Part shown: piece by piece, positions 1 to 13,400 of the stretch
Numbering within the stretch: position 1 is the first letter of the stretch
Layout: each line of letters opens with the position of its first letter
Assembly (NCBI GenBank): GCA_029204225.1
Contig: CM055111.1
Span: forward strand, 45,207,255-45,271,254
Direction: 5' to 3'
DNA length: 64,000 nt
DNA from: Diphasiastrum complanatum
Taxonomy: Eukaryota > Streptophyta > Lycopodiopsida > Lycopodiales > Lycopodiaceae
Program-made: the position numbers and the translations under genes
Notes under the pieces: model-generated
What the model saw: only the letters and a program-made list of their open reading frames with translations
Database searches by the model: none
Told to the model about the DNA's origin: nothing

Positions 1-1397
1 TGATTTGGCCCTTTCAAGAGAATCAAGCAAGTTGGACCGCATATCCAACTACTCTGATAACAAGTTAAAATTCTAACAAACATGATCACAGATTAGCACA
101 GTAGAAATTAAATACCAATCCTGATTTTCAAAAAACCCAGAAAGATTTATGTGCACAAACTATATTTCACTCTCTAGAAAGGCTATATATAGTATCTCAT
201 TTTTCCTAGATCCACCAAAAAGAAAAGTTTTGTTAATTTTTTGAGCTAATCTATGATAGAATTTTAATTTTAGTGCTCAGAGCATGCTATAAAGATTCTT
301 GCACACTAATGTTGCCAATGATTATGGCACTTTTTCGACAAATCCACTAGGCTAATCCACAAATTGTTATAGATGTACATTTTTTCATTAATAGTTCGGT
401 ATTCTCAAAGGTTTGTATTTACCTTATGTTTTCTTGATCCAAAATCGTTACAAATTATTTCAAACAATTAATAAAAACTAGCAAAAAAATTTCTCATATG
501 TACTGAGCAAGTTTTGCATGTATGGAACAAGTTTTATTTCATTCGATTGGAATAAAACATATCCCATTGAAAGGCATGGAGCGGGTAACATTGATGGAAT
601 GAAACTTTTCTATTTACTAAATATAAAAAGAGTTTTGCTGAAACTTTTTTAATTATTAATATGAAAAGAGTTTTGCTGTATGTACGAACTAAACATATCG
701 TGTAAAAAGTACGGAGCGGGCACCACTATACTGAATTCATACTGACAAAAACTTCACGTTCCTTACCCTAGAAGATGTTTGCATATCCTCACCTCATGCC
801 AATTGATAAAATGTGGAATTTTTCAAACTAGTCAAACTAGTACTAGCAACTTCATGGATGCAGATAGAATTTTATGTAGAACTTACAAGCAACCTAGATA
901 AAATGTAGGAAACTTTGAAACGATATTTTCTGTTAGGCGACAAGAAGTGCCAGTGGCTTGAATGAGAAGACTGAATACATCTTATTCATCCTGTATGGAA
1001 TGTAAACATGGACTGAAACAAAAACACCCCTCCTCTAATGCCTAAAAGGCATATACGTAGATCTTTCACAATATAACTTGCACACAATAATCAAGCAAAG
1101 AATGCCCCAACACCTTAACTTGCCACTTATCATTTGCCTACAATGACCACTATTTTACAATACAATCACAAGACAATGAATCTGAAACAACACTGCCACC
1201 TAGAATTAGGAAACTGCAGTTCTTCTGCCCAAGAATGCTAACAAGACAGGTAATCAGAGATACAGATGCCTTAAATGGCATCTTCAGCCAGATTGATCAC
1301 AAAAGCAGCCATAACACAGCTTGCTCTTCTTGCCTATTTGTAGCTCGATCAAGTCCCTTCAGGTAGATAATTGTTTCAACTCATAAGATCAAAATGA
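1..1397. other. 3' flank of the kinase gene, no gene seen
   Basis: This AT-rich stretch follows the kinase stop codon on the minus strand. It should contain the 3' UTR and downstream flank. I see no ORF of note, no RNA gene and no recognisable transposon. Confidence 0.5.
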
Positions 1398-1481
1398 TCA
1401 CCCATCATCTTTTGCTGCTTCTTCCCTCCGTATTCTCTCTTCTTCCTCCTTGTTGTAGATTGCGTTTAACTTTCTTTCAAG
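1398..1481 (-). CDS. Kinase exon 20 (last)
   Basis: The exon opens after a CAG acceptor and reads [10 protein letters not shown] followed by a Glu/Arg-rich stretch ending AAKDDG and a TGA stop. It is the end of the C-terminal coiled coil; the QLERKL motif is typical of plant members of this kinase group. Confidence 0.85.
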   Translation of the reverse strand, partial: LERKLNAIYNKEEEERIRREEAAKDDG

Positions 1482-4400
1482 CTGCATTTGAGAAAAAAGC
1501 CTGAATAGCTTAGAAAAAATAACCATTTTAGAAGTTGCACTTCTTCAAATCAAGTACCAATAATGTACCCTAAACCCAGAATCCTTAAAAAAAAAATTTT
1601 TTTTTTTTTTTTTGGGGGGGGGGGGGCGGGGGGTGTTTCTAGGCTAAGCCAATTAACTTGGTGGATAAATTTTGGAAGTAAGAATCTGAACCTGCACATT
1701 TCGTGCCTTCACTGTCTGCAGCTCATCTCCAAGCATTGAGGCTCTGTAAACCCACCAGAATATTTTGGTCAATAGCAAGCTGCAACTAAAAATTGAATCC
1801 AGCAACAGCCACTGATCAATGGAGGAAAGTTACTTGCCTAGGCTAAATGCAATTTGCAATTACAGATTAAATGTACATACCTTGACTTCAGCTCTGCAAG
1901 CTGCTGCAAGAGCTCATGCTCTTTGTCAGATAGCATTTCAGCCTATGAACACAACCCAAACAGCCAAGAGTTACAGAAAATTGCTCTGGGATTATGACAA
2001 TGCGTACCTGAAATGTAGCTCCGCACCTCTAGTACATACTACATAGAAACTCCCCTGTTCTATTAGGACTTATATTTTAACAAGGGTAATGAGTAACAAT
2101 TTCAAATCCTGTACACAGAGAAACAACATAATTTTACGGGTCATAATTGCATACAAACCGGAAAACTGCCAGACGCCAAGGGACTTCGAGATCCTTTTGA
2201 TGCTTGATAATTTAACTGTGGAACTGTAGCTGCAGATTAAAATCGAAACCTTAGCATAGAAAACAGAACGAGTTCAAACATACAGAAACATTTCATTTCC
2301 TAAACACCTTTATCCATTGGGTTATGCTAGAACGGAAAATCTTACCTGCAGACGCTTCCCCGGGATTCAGGCTACTCATCAAGCTCATACTGAGTTCCTG
2401 CATGAGATGTTACAGCCCTCAAAACATATTTTCTAGAAAAACCACAGAATAAAATGCATCCACAAGTCTAACAAATAACTTTCCCAGTTAGCTCACCTGC
2501 TGTAATATATTTTGATGTAAAACATTTTGCAATTGCATCATGATTGCTGCAACTGGGATTGTCACTGGATCATTTGATCTGGAGAACAATTGCGAAGGCA
2601 ATGTTTGCTGTGAAAGAGCCTGCAATAAGAATGATCAACAACAGGGCCATCCTATAGATGTGACTACAGCTTCAAACCTAAACCCCAACCTGAACTTGAA
2701 AATAAGTCCAAAAGTTGGTACAATAGAAACAGAAAATGCATAGGAAAACGATCCGAAAAGGGAGCATGCATAGAGAGTACTAGAAACCTAAAAATAGTCA
2801 ATAACATGTCCACCAAATTAGGGGCTATGCAACTGGGACCCAACATGCAGCTAAAATTAGTACACATACAAAAGAAAACTAGGGAGTGTGCTGAAAGCAT
2901 AACCATGCAGCAACCCAAACTTTTGGGAAAAAGAACATCTCTACTGTTCATGTATAGAGAAGTCGGGGCAAAAACTAAAAATTCTCTCTATAAGATCCAG
3001 TGCCTAAAAGAGTAGATCCAGCACCCAATAGAGAAATCCAACATTTAAGAAAGAGTGATCAGTAGCAAGGAGAAGAAAGAAACAGGAACGAGTGGAGAGA
3101 AAAGAGGAAAGATTCCATTTAGCATCCGGCCCCCAGTATCCATGGTTATTCAATTGGACATATACTTATCGTATCATCTAGCTCTTGAAGCATCAAGATT
3201 TTGCTTCTAAGTTTCTTGTTTTCTGCAGGTCCTAGCAGCTCATGAAACTCTGAAAAGATTCAAATTTGATCAAGGGAACCCATCTCAGCCCCTCAGTGTT
3301 GTCTCTCTGATTTCTGATCTTTGAAAACTCCCTTAGCATCCGAGATATGGGTATCTATCTTCAATTAGTAGAAAACAGTTAAATTCTTGCCCAGTCACGC
3401 ATCGCATTCTTTAGGCTATTTAATCGTGCATCAGCAAATAGCACTCAAAGTTCATGCAAGCTCCAACCGCAGTATTATGTAATCTCAGACAGAGATCTAA
3501 AACTAAACTTTGAGGTAATACCAACAGTTCCCACCTCTTAAGTCCAAATGGTAAACCAAGTATGAAGGTGTTACTGAGATCCTAGCCTTATCAACTAGAT
3601 AATAAAATGTAAAAGTGTGTACGAATCTATTACAAGCAATGCAGTACTTAAGTAAACTAATTTGTGTGATATCCTCACCTGAGTACTTGCAGCTCTCCGC
3701 ATGCTAGATAGAGGTGGATCATTCTGCAGTTCGTAAACCACCCACTTTGTAAACCTTAAAGGCCAGTTTTGCAGGGAATTTTGTTGACCCCCCTCGGCCA
3801 ATGCAAAAAACCTAGAACTTTGGTTTTCCAATCCAGAAGGCTGAAGCTTATATGGCAGCATACTAAACAAAGCACGCATACTACTGGGAATATTTTATTT
3901 AAACAATTGCACCACTTGCCCAATAAGGGACTTCATGGAGACTGACTCACCTCAACTAACTCCACATCCTCTGAGGTCACACGGAAACGGCCTTTCTTCT
4001 GAATGAGAGCGCCTTTCAATTTATCATCAGGTCCCTCCTTGTTACCTACTCTCAACAGACAGAATGGTGTTTTGTTCAAATAACATGCACCATTGTCAAT
4101 GAAAGACCTGAAGATAGCTTTGGCAACTTAACATAGTCTATAAGTCCAATAACCCATCTTCAGCCGAGTTAAAAAAGAGGAGACTTTTCAAAATTGAGAC
4201 GCTTCATACCTGATGATTTGCACAATGCCAACACTCCATTTGCAGGTCTATGATCAAGAGTTGCTCCTGTACATGTTAACGGGCCACTGGACGCACGTTC
4301 TCGGCGAATAGGACTACAGCGTGAAAATTCTTCATCCGTATCTCTAACGAAATTTAGGTGCTCTTTTTCATCTTTAGCTTGAGATTCAAAATTCTCAAAT

Positions 4401-7400
4401 GGGATTTGTTCTTTTTCTCCAGATCTGATCCATCCAACCAGGATCATCAGGCACAACCAATGTAACAAAACACTTTTTATGACATTCTGATACACCTATA
4501 TTCAAGAATTCAAGTTAGCGGATAATGTCAGTAAGTAATGCTTCAAACAAAACAAATGCAATTCAAAAATCAAAATCCATATGACACCTCTACTCCAGTT
4601 ATCCACGTCGCATCTTGGGGAGTTTGTTTAAAGACAGTACTGTATAGGGATGCCTATGAGAGGGAATGCCAAAAAGGAAGAAGTTTCAATGATGAGACGT
4701 TCAAATCCCAGTGACCAAAGGTTCAAATTTCAAGAAACACACAACAGGAAATTCTCTTTTAGTGGTCCTAATTTCCTACTCAAATCGGAATCATGATTTG
4801 CCAATATAATCCTGACTCAGTGAAACACTAGTGTCTATGTATTGATGTCCACCTGCTTGCCCACAGAGATCTAAAGCTTCACAAACCCATTCATCGTCGC
4901 TACACGATCTTGAAATTCTTACAAGATACTCCTATCGCATAGCAGAGCCCAATGCAATCGCGAAGACCATGAATATACATACATGCCTGGGTATTGCCAT
5001 GACAAAAATACAAATGGAGCAATGGAGCTCGTGAATAGAATTGCTGTGTCAAAGTAGCTATGAAAATGGCCATCATACAAGCAAGAGGTGATGGCTCAAA
5101 AAATGGAGCATCAAACAACAAAAGGTGGAAGGAAACCAAGAGACAACAGACAAATGCAAACATAGGGAGCACTTTTGGAAAAGTATGAGCAGTAACAGTG
5201 TCACCTATGAAAACAGTAGATATGAAGGACATCAATTTTGAAAAAAACCATCAAGAAAGGGTAAGAAATAGGTATGTAAAATTAATGACAAAAGTCATGG
5301 TGGAGCAGGTGTGTGTGGTGATTGATATATTGAAAAAATTTCCAAAAAAAACAAAAAAGTCTTCATCTTTGAAAGAAGCAAAAGATAGACATGGAGGCAA
5401 ATGAGGAAGCTAACGACAAGTGCAAATGCAATAGACGTGTCGATGAAATTTAAAGAAACACCCATGATGGACAAACAAGGTGGATAACCAGAGCTTTAGT
5501 AGGATTGAAAACTACCAATTGATGAGGTAATCATAAATAAATAATGCTGGACTCTCAGGTATATACAAAATGCAGTTACATCATGCTTTATTATGTGTCT
5601 GGTTTACTCACATGTATTTGAACTCAAAATTCTTATCTGTAGACATAAAAGTGAAGCAGAGAGTAAATTGACTTGATAGACCATCAGGTGAGCAAAAATA
5701 TGACCTACATGTCTCTATCTACAATCTGCAAGTTTCTGATGCTTGTTTACATGTACCAATATCTCATCTATTCATGGCATGTCCTCATATGGACACAAAA
5801 AAATCAGGTATGCAGACTCAAAAACATAAGTTGATTATTGAACAAGATAAAGAGCCAACAGAACTTAAGAAGCTAAATTTTTTCTCTCCTCCAAATGCAA
5901 TTATCCAATTTGCAAGCTGTAAAAGGATTCTTGCCCAGCCTGCAAATCATATCTTGGAACATATATTTTAATATATGAATAACATAAAAGTTTCAGGAAT
6001 ACTCTAAAAAGTGGATTTTCAATATCTCAACTTCTATAGATCCAATTGAAAAATTGTAAGGATAATTTTTGGCGTTTTCCATGTCAGCTTGTGGCTCATC
6101 ATTTTTTTACATGAATATCAGATCTACATTGCCTAAGCCTAAATTTTGCAAGCGTATCTACAACTAATATTTCAATGCATTTTATGATTGTGAAGAGTAA
6201 TTGGATTTTTCTTGGACATCAAACTCGGAGCAATTTATCAATTATCAAGCAACTCAACTAAACTGACCTCTAAGTGGGACCATCCTATTAGTTTATGTAA
6301 ATGGAAATGATGTATTACCATAGGTTACTTTGACCCAAAAGGTTGAGAGTTGTGTAACCATGGTTTATTCACCTCCATTAGGCCTATTAAACTTAGAGTT
6401 AGCTAAGTTAGTATGTTTTTCCATTGTAGGGACTCGTGGGTCCACTAGGCCTAATCATGACATTGTGTATCCCAACTTGACATTTGGGGGTACCTTAGTT
6501 TTTTGAAAGTAACTTGTAGGAGAAGTTAGATAGTCATCTACAAGAAGTTAAATAGTCATTTGGAAGGATATATATGTGTGCATTTCCTTTGTATTGTACG
6601 ATTGTAAGCATTATATCTATTCTGTTGGAATTCAACGAGTATTTACAAGAGGGAGACCAGCCATCTCTCTCTTTCTCTTTGGAATGCTTTGTATGATTGA
6701 ATAGTTAAGATAATGGATCCTTTGGTTTCTATTTCTTACATGGTATTAGAGCCACGTTAGGTATTCAGATTGCTTACAAGAGGGCGCTTCTGTTTCGGTA
6801 ACAGAAAATCAGCAAGTGGCTGATTTTTGCAAGTGACGATCTATTCGTATTCTAATAGCTTTTTTGGCAAGGAGGAGGACGCCCCCCCTACTTTGAGGGT
6901 TTGTCGTAGGGGCCCATGCTCAAGCCATTTGCATGTGTTTTTTGAGTCTAATACATGCTGAAATTTTCAGATCCACTTGTTGTAGGAAGGTGCCCATCTA
7001 CAAAAGAAGATACATGTGTTTTTTACACATTTCTTGTTGAAACTTTCGAGTTGACTAGCTTGCAGGAGGGCACTACTATCTGCCCTATACGTGCATGTAT
7101 TGTGCACTCATTTTCGACCACAATTGGCTTCATTCGAAGTTTACCTATTTGTGTGCAGAAAATCGCCACCTATTTCATTATTCTTTGAACAAATTGCATG
7201 TGGAGTATTGCAATCAATTGTGCTCATATTTTCAGCTTCCTGGTTGCTGCCCATTGAGTAGGTTTTGTCTTGGAAAGTCTTTTTTCCTATCAACTACAAG
7301 CCGATTTTTCTGTTTTATCTATGGCTAAAGAATCGGAGTCAATCTGTTCTTTATTAAATGAAGATAGTGGTGACGAAGACTACCTTGGCTCCTACTACAC

Positions 7401-10400
7401 CAACTAGGGCAACCACTTCATCAACAACGGTTGTGTCTTCCAATGAGCAAAAGAAGTGGGATCAACGAGATGCACAAGCACATTCCGCCATTGCATTATC
7501 GGTGAAGAGATCAATCCTTCCACATATTAGGTCTTGCAAGACTTCCAAAAGTACTCTTGCCAAGATGTTTCAACTAAGAATACGGCAAAAGTGGTCTATC
7601 TTCGAAATCAACTTTCTATCTTGAAGATGCAAGAAGGTGATTTGCTTACGAACCACTTGACAAAGATCAAGGATCTTCGAGAGGAGTTCTCAACGTAGAT
7701 GAGTGATTGCGGACTCACAATTTGTATCTATTACTCTCAACTCTCTTCCTAATTTCTACCTTCCATTTGTGTCATCATTAAGGATTTCTCTTAGGGGACA
7801 ACAAATCTCCTTCGACAAACTTGTTGGCTAGCTTTTTCAAGCGAAGCAAACGAGGATTAACTTTGGTGGTGGTGAGCAACAAGATCAAGCTTTCTTTGTG
7901 AAAGGCGAAGGTAAAGGCAAGTGGTTGGCTTGCTTCTTCAAGAGAAGCAAACAAGGATCAACTTTGGTGGTGATGAGCAACACGATCAAGCTTTCTTTGT
8001 GGAAGGCAAAGGTAAAGGCAAGTGGAAAGGGAAGCCTGACAAATTCCAAGGCCTAGCTATGGAGTATCATAACAGCATAGTAAGCACACTATGAAAGCTT
8101 GAAAAACCAGCTATGGAGTAGAACACAAAAGCAAGAGAGAGAGTACTTCAAAGCTCACACAACTTGAATGATTATTCAAAGAGTAGTAGGGCGTGGAAAC
8201 CCCTCCAAACTTTGGGCTACATTTAGCATGTAATGTATAGAGGTGGTGTCTTGCTAATTCTAGCTCTAGAACGCACATGGATCCTCAACCTACTTGTTAT
8301 TACTTGCCTAATTAGCACAAGTGGGGTGTACTATGTACATAAATGTTTTACCCCCATGTCTTATGCACAACTTACAAGTTACAAGTCTTAAGGGGCAAAA
8401 TAGGCATTTATTTCAGCACCCCCCCCCCCTCAATGGCTATTTTGTTCATACCAACACCTAGCATGCTACGAAAGTTTTCAAATTTTTTATCTACTAAGTG
8501 CCTTAGTAAAGATATTTGCTGCTTGATCGTTGGTATCACAGTACTCGAGCTGAATTTCTCCGCTTTGTATCTTCTCTCGTAAGAAGTGCTGATCCACCTC
8601 AATATGCTTCGTACGAGCATGGTACACAGGATTCTTAACAAGCTGGATGCAACTCTGGCTGTCACATTGAAGAAAAGTAGGACCATCCCGTGGAATCTGC
8701 ACCTCCCCAAGAAGTCTCCTGAGCCATATTGCCTCGTAGATAGCTTTTGCCGCTGCCCTATACTCAGCCTCTGTCGATGGTAAGGTAACTGTGGGCTGTT
8801 TCTTGTTGCACCAAGAAATGGCCCCTGAACCAAGGTTGAAAGTGTAACCTGTGGTCGACTTTCGATCATCCCTATCATCCGATTTGTATTCGGTCCTGTA
8901 GCCACTTACAGCCAATAGGACGCTTCCCTTTTGGTAACTTCACCAAATCCCATGTATCATTCTTGAGAATGGAGTCGTACTCCTCTTGCATAGCATGTTG
9001 CCATACCTTCTCATATGTTGCCTCAACAAATGTATGCGGATCTTGTGAATCCAAAATAGTAGTCATAAGTGCATAGTTTGTCTCCTGGTGTTCATGCTGT
9101 TGGACTGGCCTTTGAGACCTCCTAGCCCCTGGATTGTTGCTCTCTCCCTCATCCAATATCAAACCATCCTGCACAGTTTGCCAATACCACTTGGGAAACT
9201 TCTTCCTTGCAGTTGGTGATGAAGACAGTGAATAGGACTCAACAGATTTGCCCCTTTCCTTCCGCTTCCTAGCCTCCTCGAATTCTTCCTCTTCATCACT
9301 CATATGATCATCCTAAGGCTCCCCAATATATGGATGTGGATCATCAAGTATTGGCACAAATTCACTTGTACCATCTTCCATCTCAAGTTCCTCTATAGGA
9401 GGCGTTTGATCTTCTTCAAAGATCACATCTCGACTTATGATCCTCTTCTTGCTAGTAAGATCATAAAGTCGGTAAGCTTTGCTTTCTTCACTGTATCCCA
9501 AGAAAATACACTTTGCTGATTTTGCATCCAGCTTCTTCCTGTTATCCTTGGGAATATGGGCATAGTCGTACAACCAAACACTCGCAAAGCGCCCACCTTG
9601 GGCTTGATGCCGCTAAATGCCTCTTCTGAAGTCTTGCCTTCCACAGCTTTTGTTGGACTTCTATTCAACAGAAACACTACTGTGTGCATTGCCTCGCCCC
9701 AAAAAGAGTTGGGCAATCCCTTTGCCTTGAGCATGCACACTCCACAATAGTTCGGTTCTTTCTCTCTGCTACGCTGTTTTGCTGAGGGGTATGAGTAGCT
9801 GTAAGCTGCCTTTTGATCCCATTGGCCTTGCAGAATTCCACAAATTGTGTCTTAATGAACTCTCCACCACCGTCTGACCTGAGCATCTTTATCTTCTTTC
9901 CTGAATGTTCTTCTACCAAAGCTTTGAAATGCAGGAAGTACTTGAATGCTTCAGATTTTAACTTCAAGAAATAAATACAAATCTTCCGTGAGTAGTCATC
10001 AATAAAGGTCATAAAGTAATATGCCCCCCCTGCAGATTTAATTTGGGTTGGTCCCCACAAATCTGAATGTACCAAGTCAAGCATGCCTGCTGCCCTGGTG
10101 GTGCTCTCCTTGGGAAACTTATGTCTTTGCTGTTTTCCCATAGCGCAAGCCTCGCAAACTGAAGATCTTGGCTTAACAACTAGAAGCCCCTCCACCATAT
10201 GATGTTGGTTCAACACCTGCAAGCTTTGGTAGCCAAGATGTCCATACCTCTCATGCCACAATTTATCCACATCACTTCCTTTTGCTATATAAGCATGCTG
10301 ACTACGGGTAGAAGTGTACAACCTGTATAGATTATCTTCCTGCAATCCTTTGGCCACAACCTTCATATTATCACTCAAGTCCAACACAAGACAAGAAGTA

Positions 10401-13400
10401 GCATCAAATTCTACTTTCATATTTTGTTGAGTGATAGCTCCTATTAAAAGAAAATTTTTAGCAAGTCCTGGTACATATAAGACATTCTTAATGACTTTGA
10501 CTTCTCCTGATGGAAGCTTTACAGGTACTGTGCCCTTTCCCTTGACCTTGTGTGTTGAGTTGTCACCTAGGCACACCTCTTGTCCATCACAAATCCCCAC
10601 AAAGGTATCAAACTAATCCCTATGAGGAGTCATGTGCTTTGAAGCACCTGAGTCAATGTACCTGTTGTAGCTTGTGAGGCCAATGCAACAGAGAATAACT
10701 CAGCTTGTCTGATGTCACTCTGCTCCTCTCTTGCAACACTCTCAACAACATTTCCTCCTTGCTTCTTTGTGCCCTTCTTTTGCTCTGCAAGCTTCTTCCT
10801 GCACTCAAAAGCAAAGTGTCCATACCGAGGTGTGGAAGAAGTATTCGAGGACGATTGTGCTTCTAACATCTGCAAGTTCTCCATTCCTTGCTCAAGTGTT
10901 TGTGGTGCTCCTTTGTTCTTGCCTTTACCTTTCTTCTTATCCTTGGCTGGATTTTGCTTCTTCTTAGAAGCAAAAGCATGCTCCTGGAAATCTTCCCTCT
11001 TGGAGAGATTAACTCTCCTCATCTCCTCCTGTAACAAGAGACCATAGACTTCTTCATAGGTAGGGATATTCTCTCTCACAGATATCATCATCACAAAGTT
11101 CTGATAAGCATATGAAAGGTCGAGATCTGTGTAACCATAAAATGCACAAAGAATGTGCCATGCATCCACAGGCCCTTTGGATGACCTGATTAGAGGAATC
11201 ACATTATCCCTCATTGACATGTTGATGATCCTGTGTGCCTTTTCCCCTCTTGATATAGTCCTTGAGTTCAAGTTCAGATGTTGGAACAGGCTCCTCACCT
11301 GTCACAAGCTTCCAACATTCTCTGTCTTCAAGAATGTTCTTGATCTTGAATTTCCATATGCTAAAGTTAGTGCCATCAAGCCGGCTGGCTTCACTCAGCA
11401 TGCTCTCTGCAAGACTACACATAGCTGGATAGAAATAAAACATAAAAGGCAAACTGGGGTTTTCACCCAACTAGGGTATGCAGGCACTTGCTCAATAACC
11501 CTCAGCTTCTGGATTTGAAACTGTCCCCCTGTATGGCTGTCCTAGCCCTTGTCCAAGATCCACTCAAAACTTTCACTGAAGTCCCCACTGTAGAAAGCGC
11601 CCTCCTACAGTCCTGGCTGTCCAAAAAGACTCAAAATTTTTGTCCCAAATTAGAAACTTTTTGGCACCCTGTACTCCCCTTGCCAACAGTACTCCAACCA
11701 TGCAGATAGCACAGAGATCAGATGCCCCTACAAAAAGTGCTCCCTCCTCAAAGGTAAGCTGCTCTCCAGGAATGGCAGGAATCTGATCAAAAACAGGTCC
11801 AAGCTTTCACCACACCACAGACAACATAACTTGCTCTGATACCATGACAAATTCCAAGGCCTAGCTATGGAGTATCATAACGGCATAGTAAGCACACTAT
11901 GAAAGCTTGAAAAAACCAGCTATGGAGTAGAACACAAAAGCAAGAGAGAGAGAACTTCAAAGCTCACACAACTTGAATGATTATTCAAAGAGTAGTAGGG
12001 CATGGAAACCCCTCCAAACTTTGGGCTACATTTAGCATGTAATGTATAGAGGTGGTGTCTTGCTAATTCTAGCTCTAGAACCCACATGGGTCCTCAACCT
12101 ACTTGTTATTATTTGCCTAATTAGCACAAGTGGGGTGTACTATGTACATAAATGTTTTACCCCCATGTCTTATGCACAAGTTACAAGTTACAAGTATACA
12201 AGCCTTAAGGGGCAAAATAGGCATTTATTTCAACAAAGCCTTCTTCCAACCCCAACACTTCCAAAGGTGATCAAAAACCTAAGGAAGCTCAAAATCAAGG
12301 ACAAGGTTCCAAGAAGAAGGGTAAGTGTCACTATTGCAAGAAGTTTGGGCATCACATCAAAGAATGTAAGAAGAGGCTTACAAAGAAAAAAGAAAGAGGT
12401 AACGATACAAGTGCAACAATCATTGCTTTGGAGTAACAATTTGAAGAAAAGGATGATCTTTTCAACAATGATTATCTTTTGTCACTTATACTCCCATCTC
12501 TCCTCAAGAAGAGACTTCTACCACTTCATCTCTTGCTGGTTTTTCAGCCAAGAAGAACACATCTTCGGCTTTACAAGTTGCTGTTTTCTCATCTTTTGAA
12601 TGGGTGATTGATAGTGGTGCCACAAGTCATATGACTTATCGCAAAGAGGTCTTCACAAAGCTTGTGAACGTGCATGATGGAAGCAAAGTTCAAGGTGTTG
12701 ATAACACCTCTTAACCTATCAAAGGTGTTGGAGTGATCGCCATTGTCTTACCCAATGGCAGGCTTGGTTGTGGAGTTCAAAGAAGACAAATGTCTTATCA
12801 AAGACCCAAAGAGATCTCTCGTGATCGTTGCTTCAGGAACATTGTGTGGTGGATTGTTCCTTATGGATACCTATGAGTGAAAGGCTTCATCATCTTGTCT
12901 TGTTGCATCAAGTTCACATTCTTTGGAGTTGGCTGAATTATGGCATGCTAGGTATGGACATCTCAATTTTGCTAGCGTGAAGATGTTGAAGAGATTCAAT
13001 ATGGTTAAAGACATTCTTAATATTGAGCATCCCGGGAAACTATTCGAGTTGGTGGCAAGTTCGATTTGGTTCATAGTGATGTGTGTGGTCCAATGAGGAC
13101 CAAATCCATTGGAAAGTGTAAGTACTTTGTTACTTTTATTGATGACCTTTCTAGATTTACTTGGATTTATCCTATGAAGGCAAAATCTGAAGTATTTCAA
13201 CACTTTAAGGATTTTCTAGCAATGATAGAAAATCAATTTGGGCACTTTTTGGAAATCCTACGCACCGATCGAGGAGGGGAATATATCAAGACTATGTTCA
13301 GTGCTTATCTTTGAAGCAAAGTATCCAACATCAAATGACAAGGTACATTGATTCTGGAGCAACGCAACATATGACACCACATCGTGAGTGGTTTACACAG

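Larger units (their letters stand above)
8037..12235 (-). mobile_element. Copia-2, LTR-complete Ty1/copia element lacking reverse transcriptase
   Basis: The 4.2-kb minus-strand element has both LTRs, a TSD (AAGCC), a Met primer site (11833-11844) and a G-rich polypurine tract. Reading from 11.47 kb down: gag with a degenerate zinc knuckle, protease ([10 protein letters not shown]), GAG-preintegrase and integrase (about 10600-9680, with HSDLWGPT and FIDDYSRK), the linker to the start of RT ending near [21 protein letters not shown], then an abrupt join at about 8905 to RNase H (8487-8905, DSQSCIQL and ARTKHIEVD). The RT core with its YVDD motif is absent. The coding part has few stops for its size and the LTRs are about 2% diverged, so it is the youngest copia here. 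Confidence 0.92.
6754..13340 (+). mobile_element. Copia-1, old Ty1/copia element split by Copia-2
   Basis: The order is leader, gag (from ATG 7321), a break at 8036 where Copia-2 is inserted, the rest of gag with a zinc knuckle [14 protein letters not shown] (about 12333-12375), protease [11 protein letters not shown] (from 12601), GAG-preintegrase [10 protein letters not shown] (about 12940) and integrase core (13057-13340) with HSDVCGPM and [11 protein letters not shown]. It has many stops and frameshifts. It stops abruptly at about 13340, where Copia-3 begins in mid-protease; reverse transcriptase, RNase H and the 3' LTR are absent. The same family recurs at 21.3-24.1 kb. Confidence 0.85.

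Noticed and set aside
12042-12599. 185-codon ORF crossing the Copia-2 LTR and Copia-1 gag
   Set aside because: It spans a transposon border and is out of frame with the zinc knuckle.
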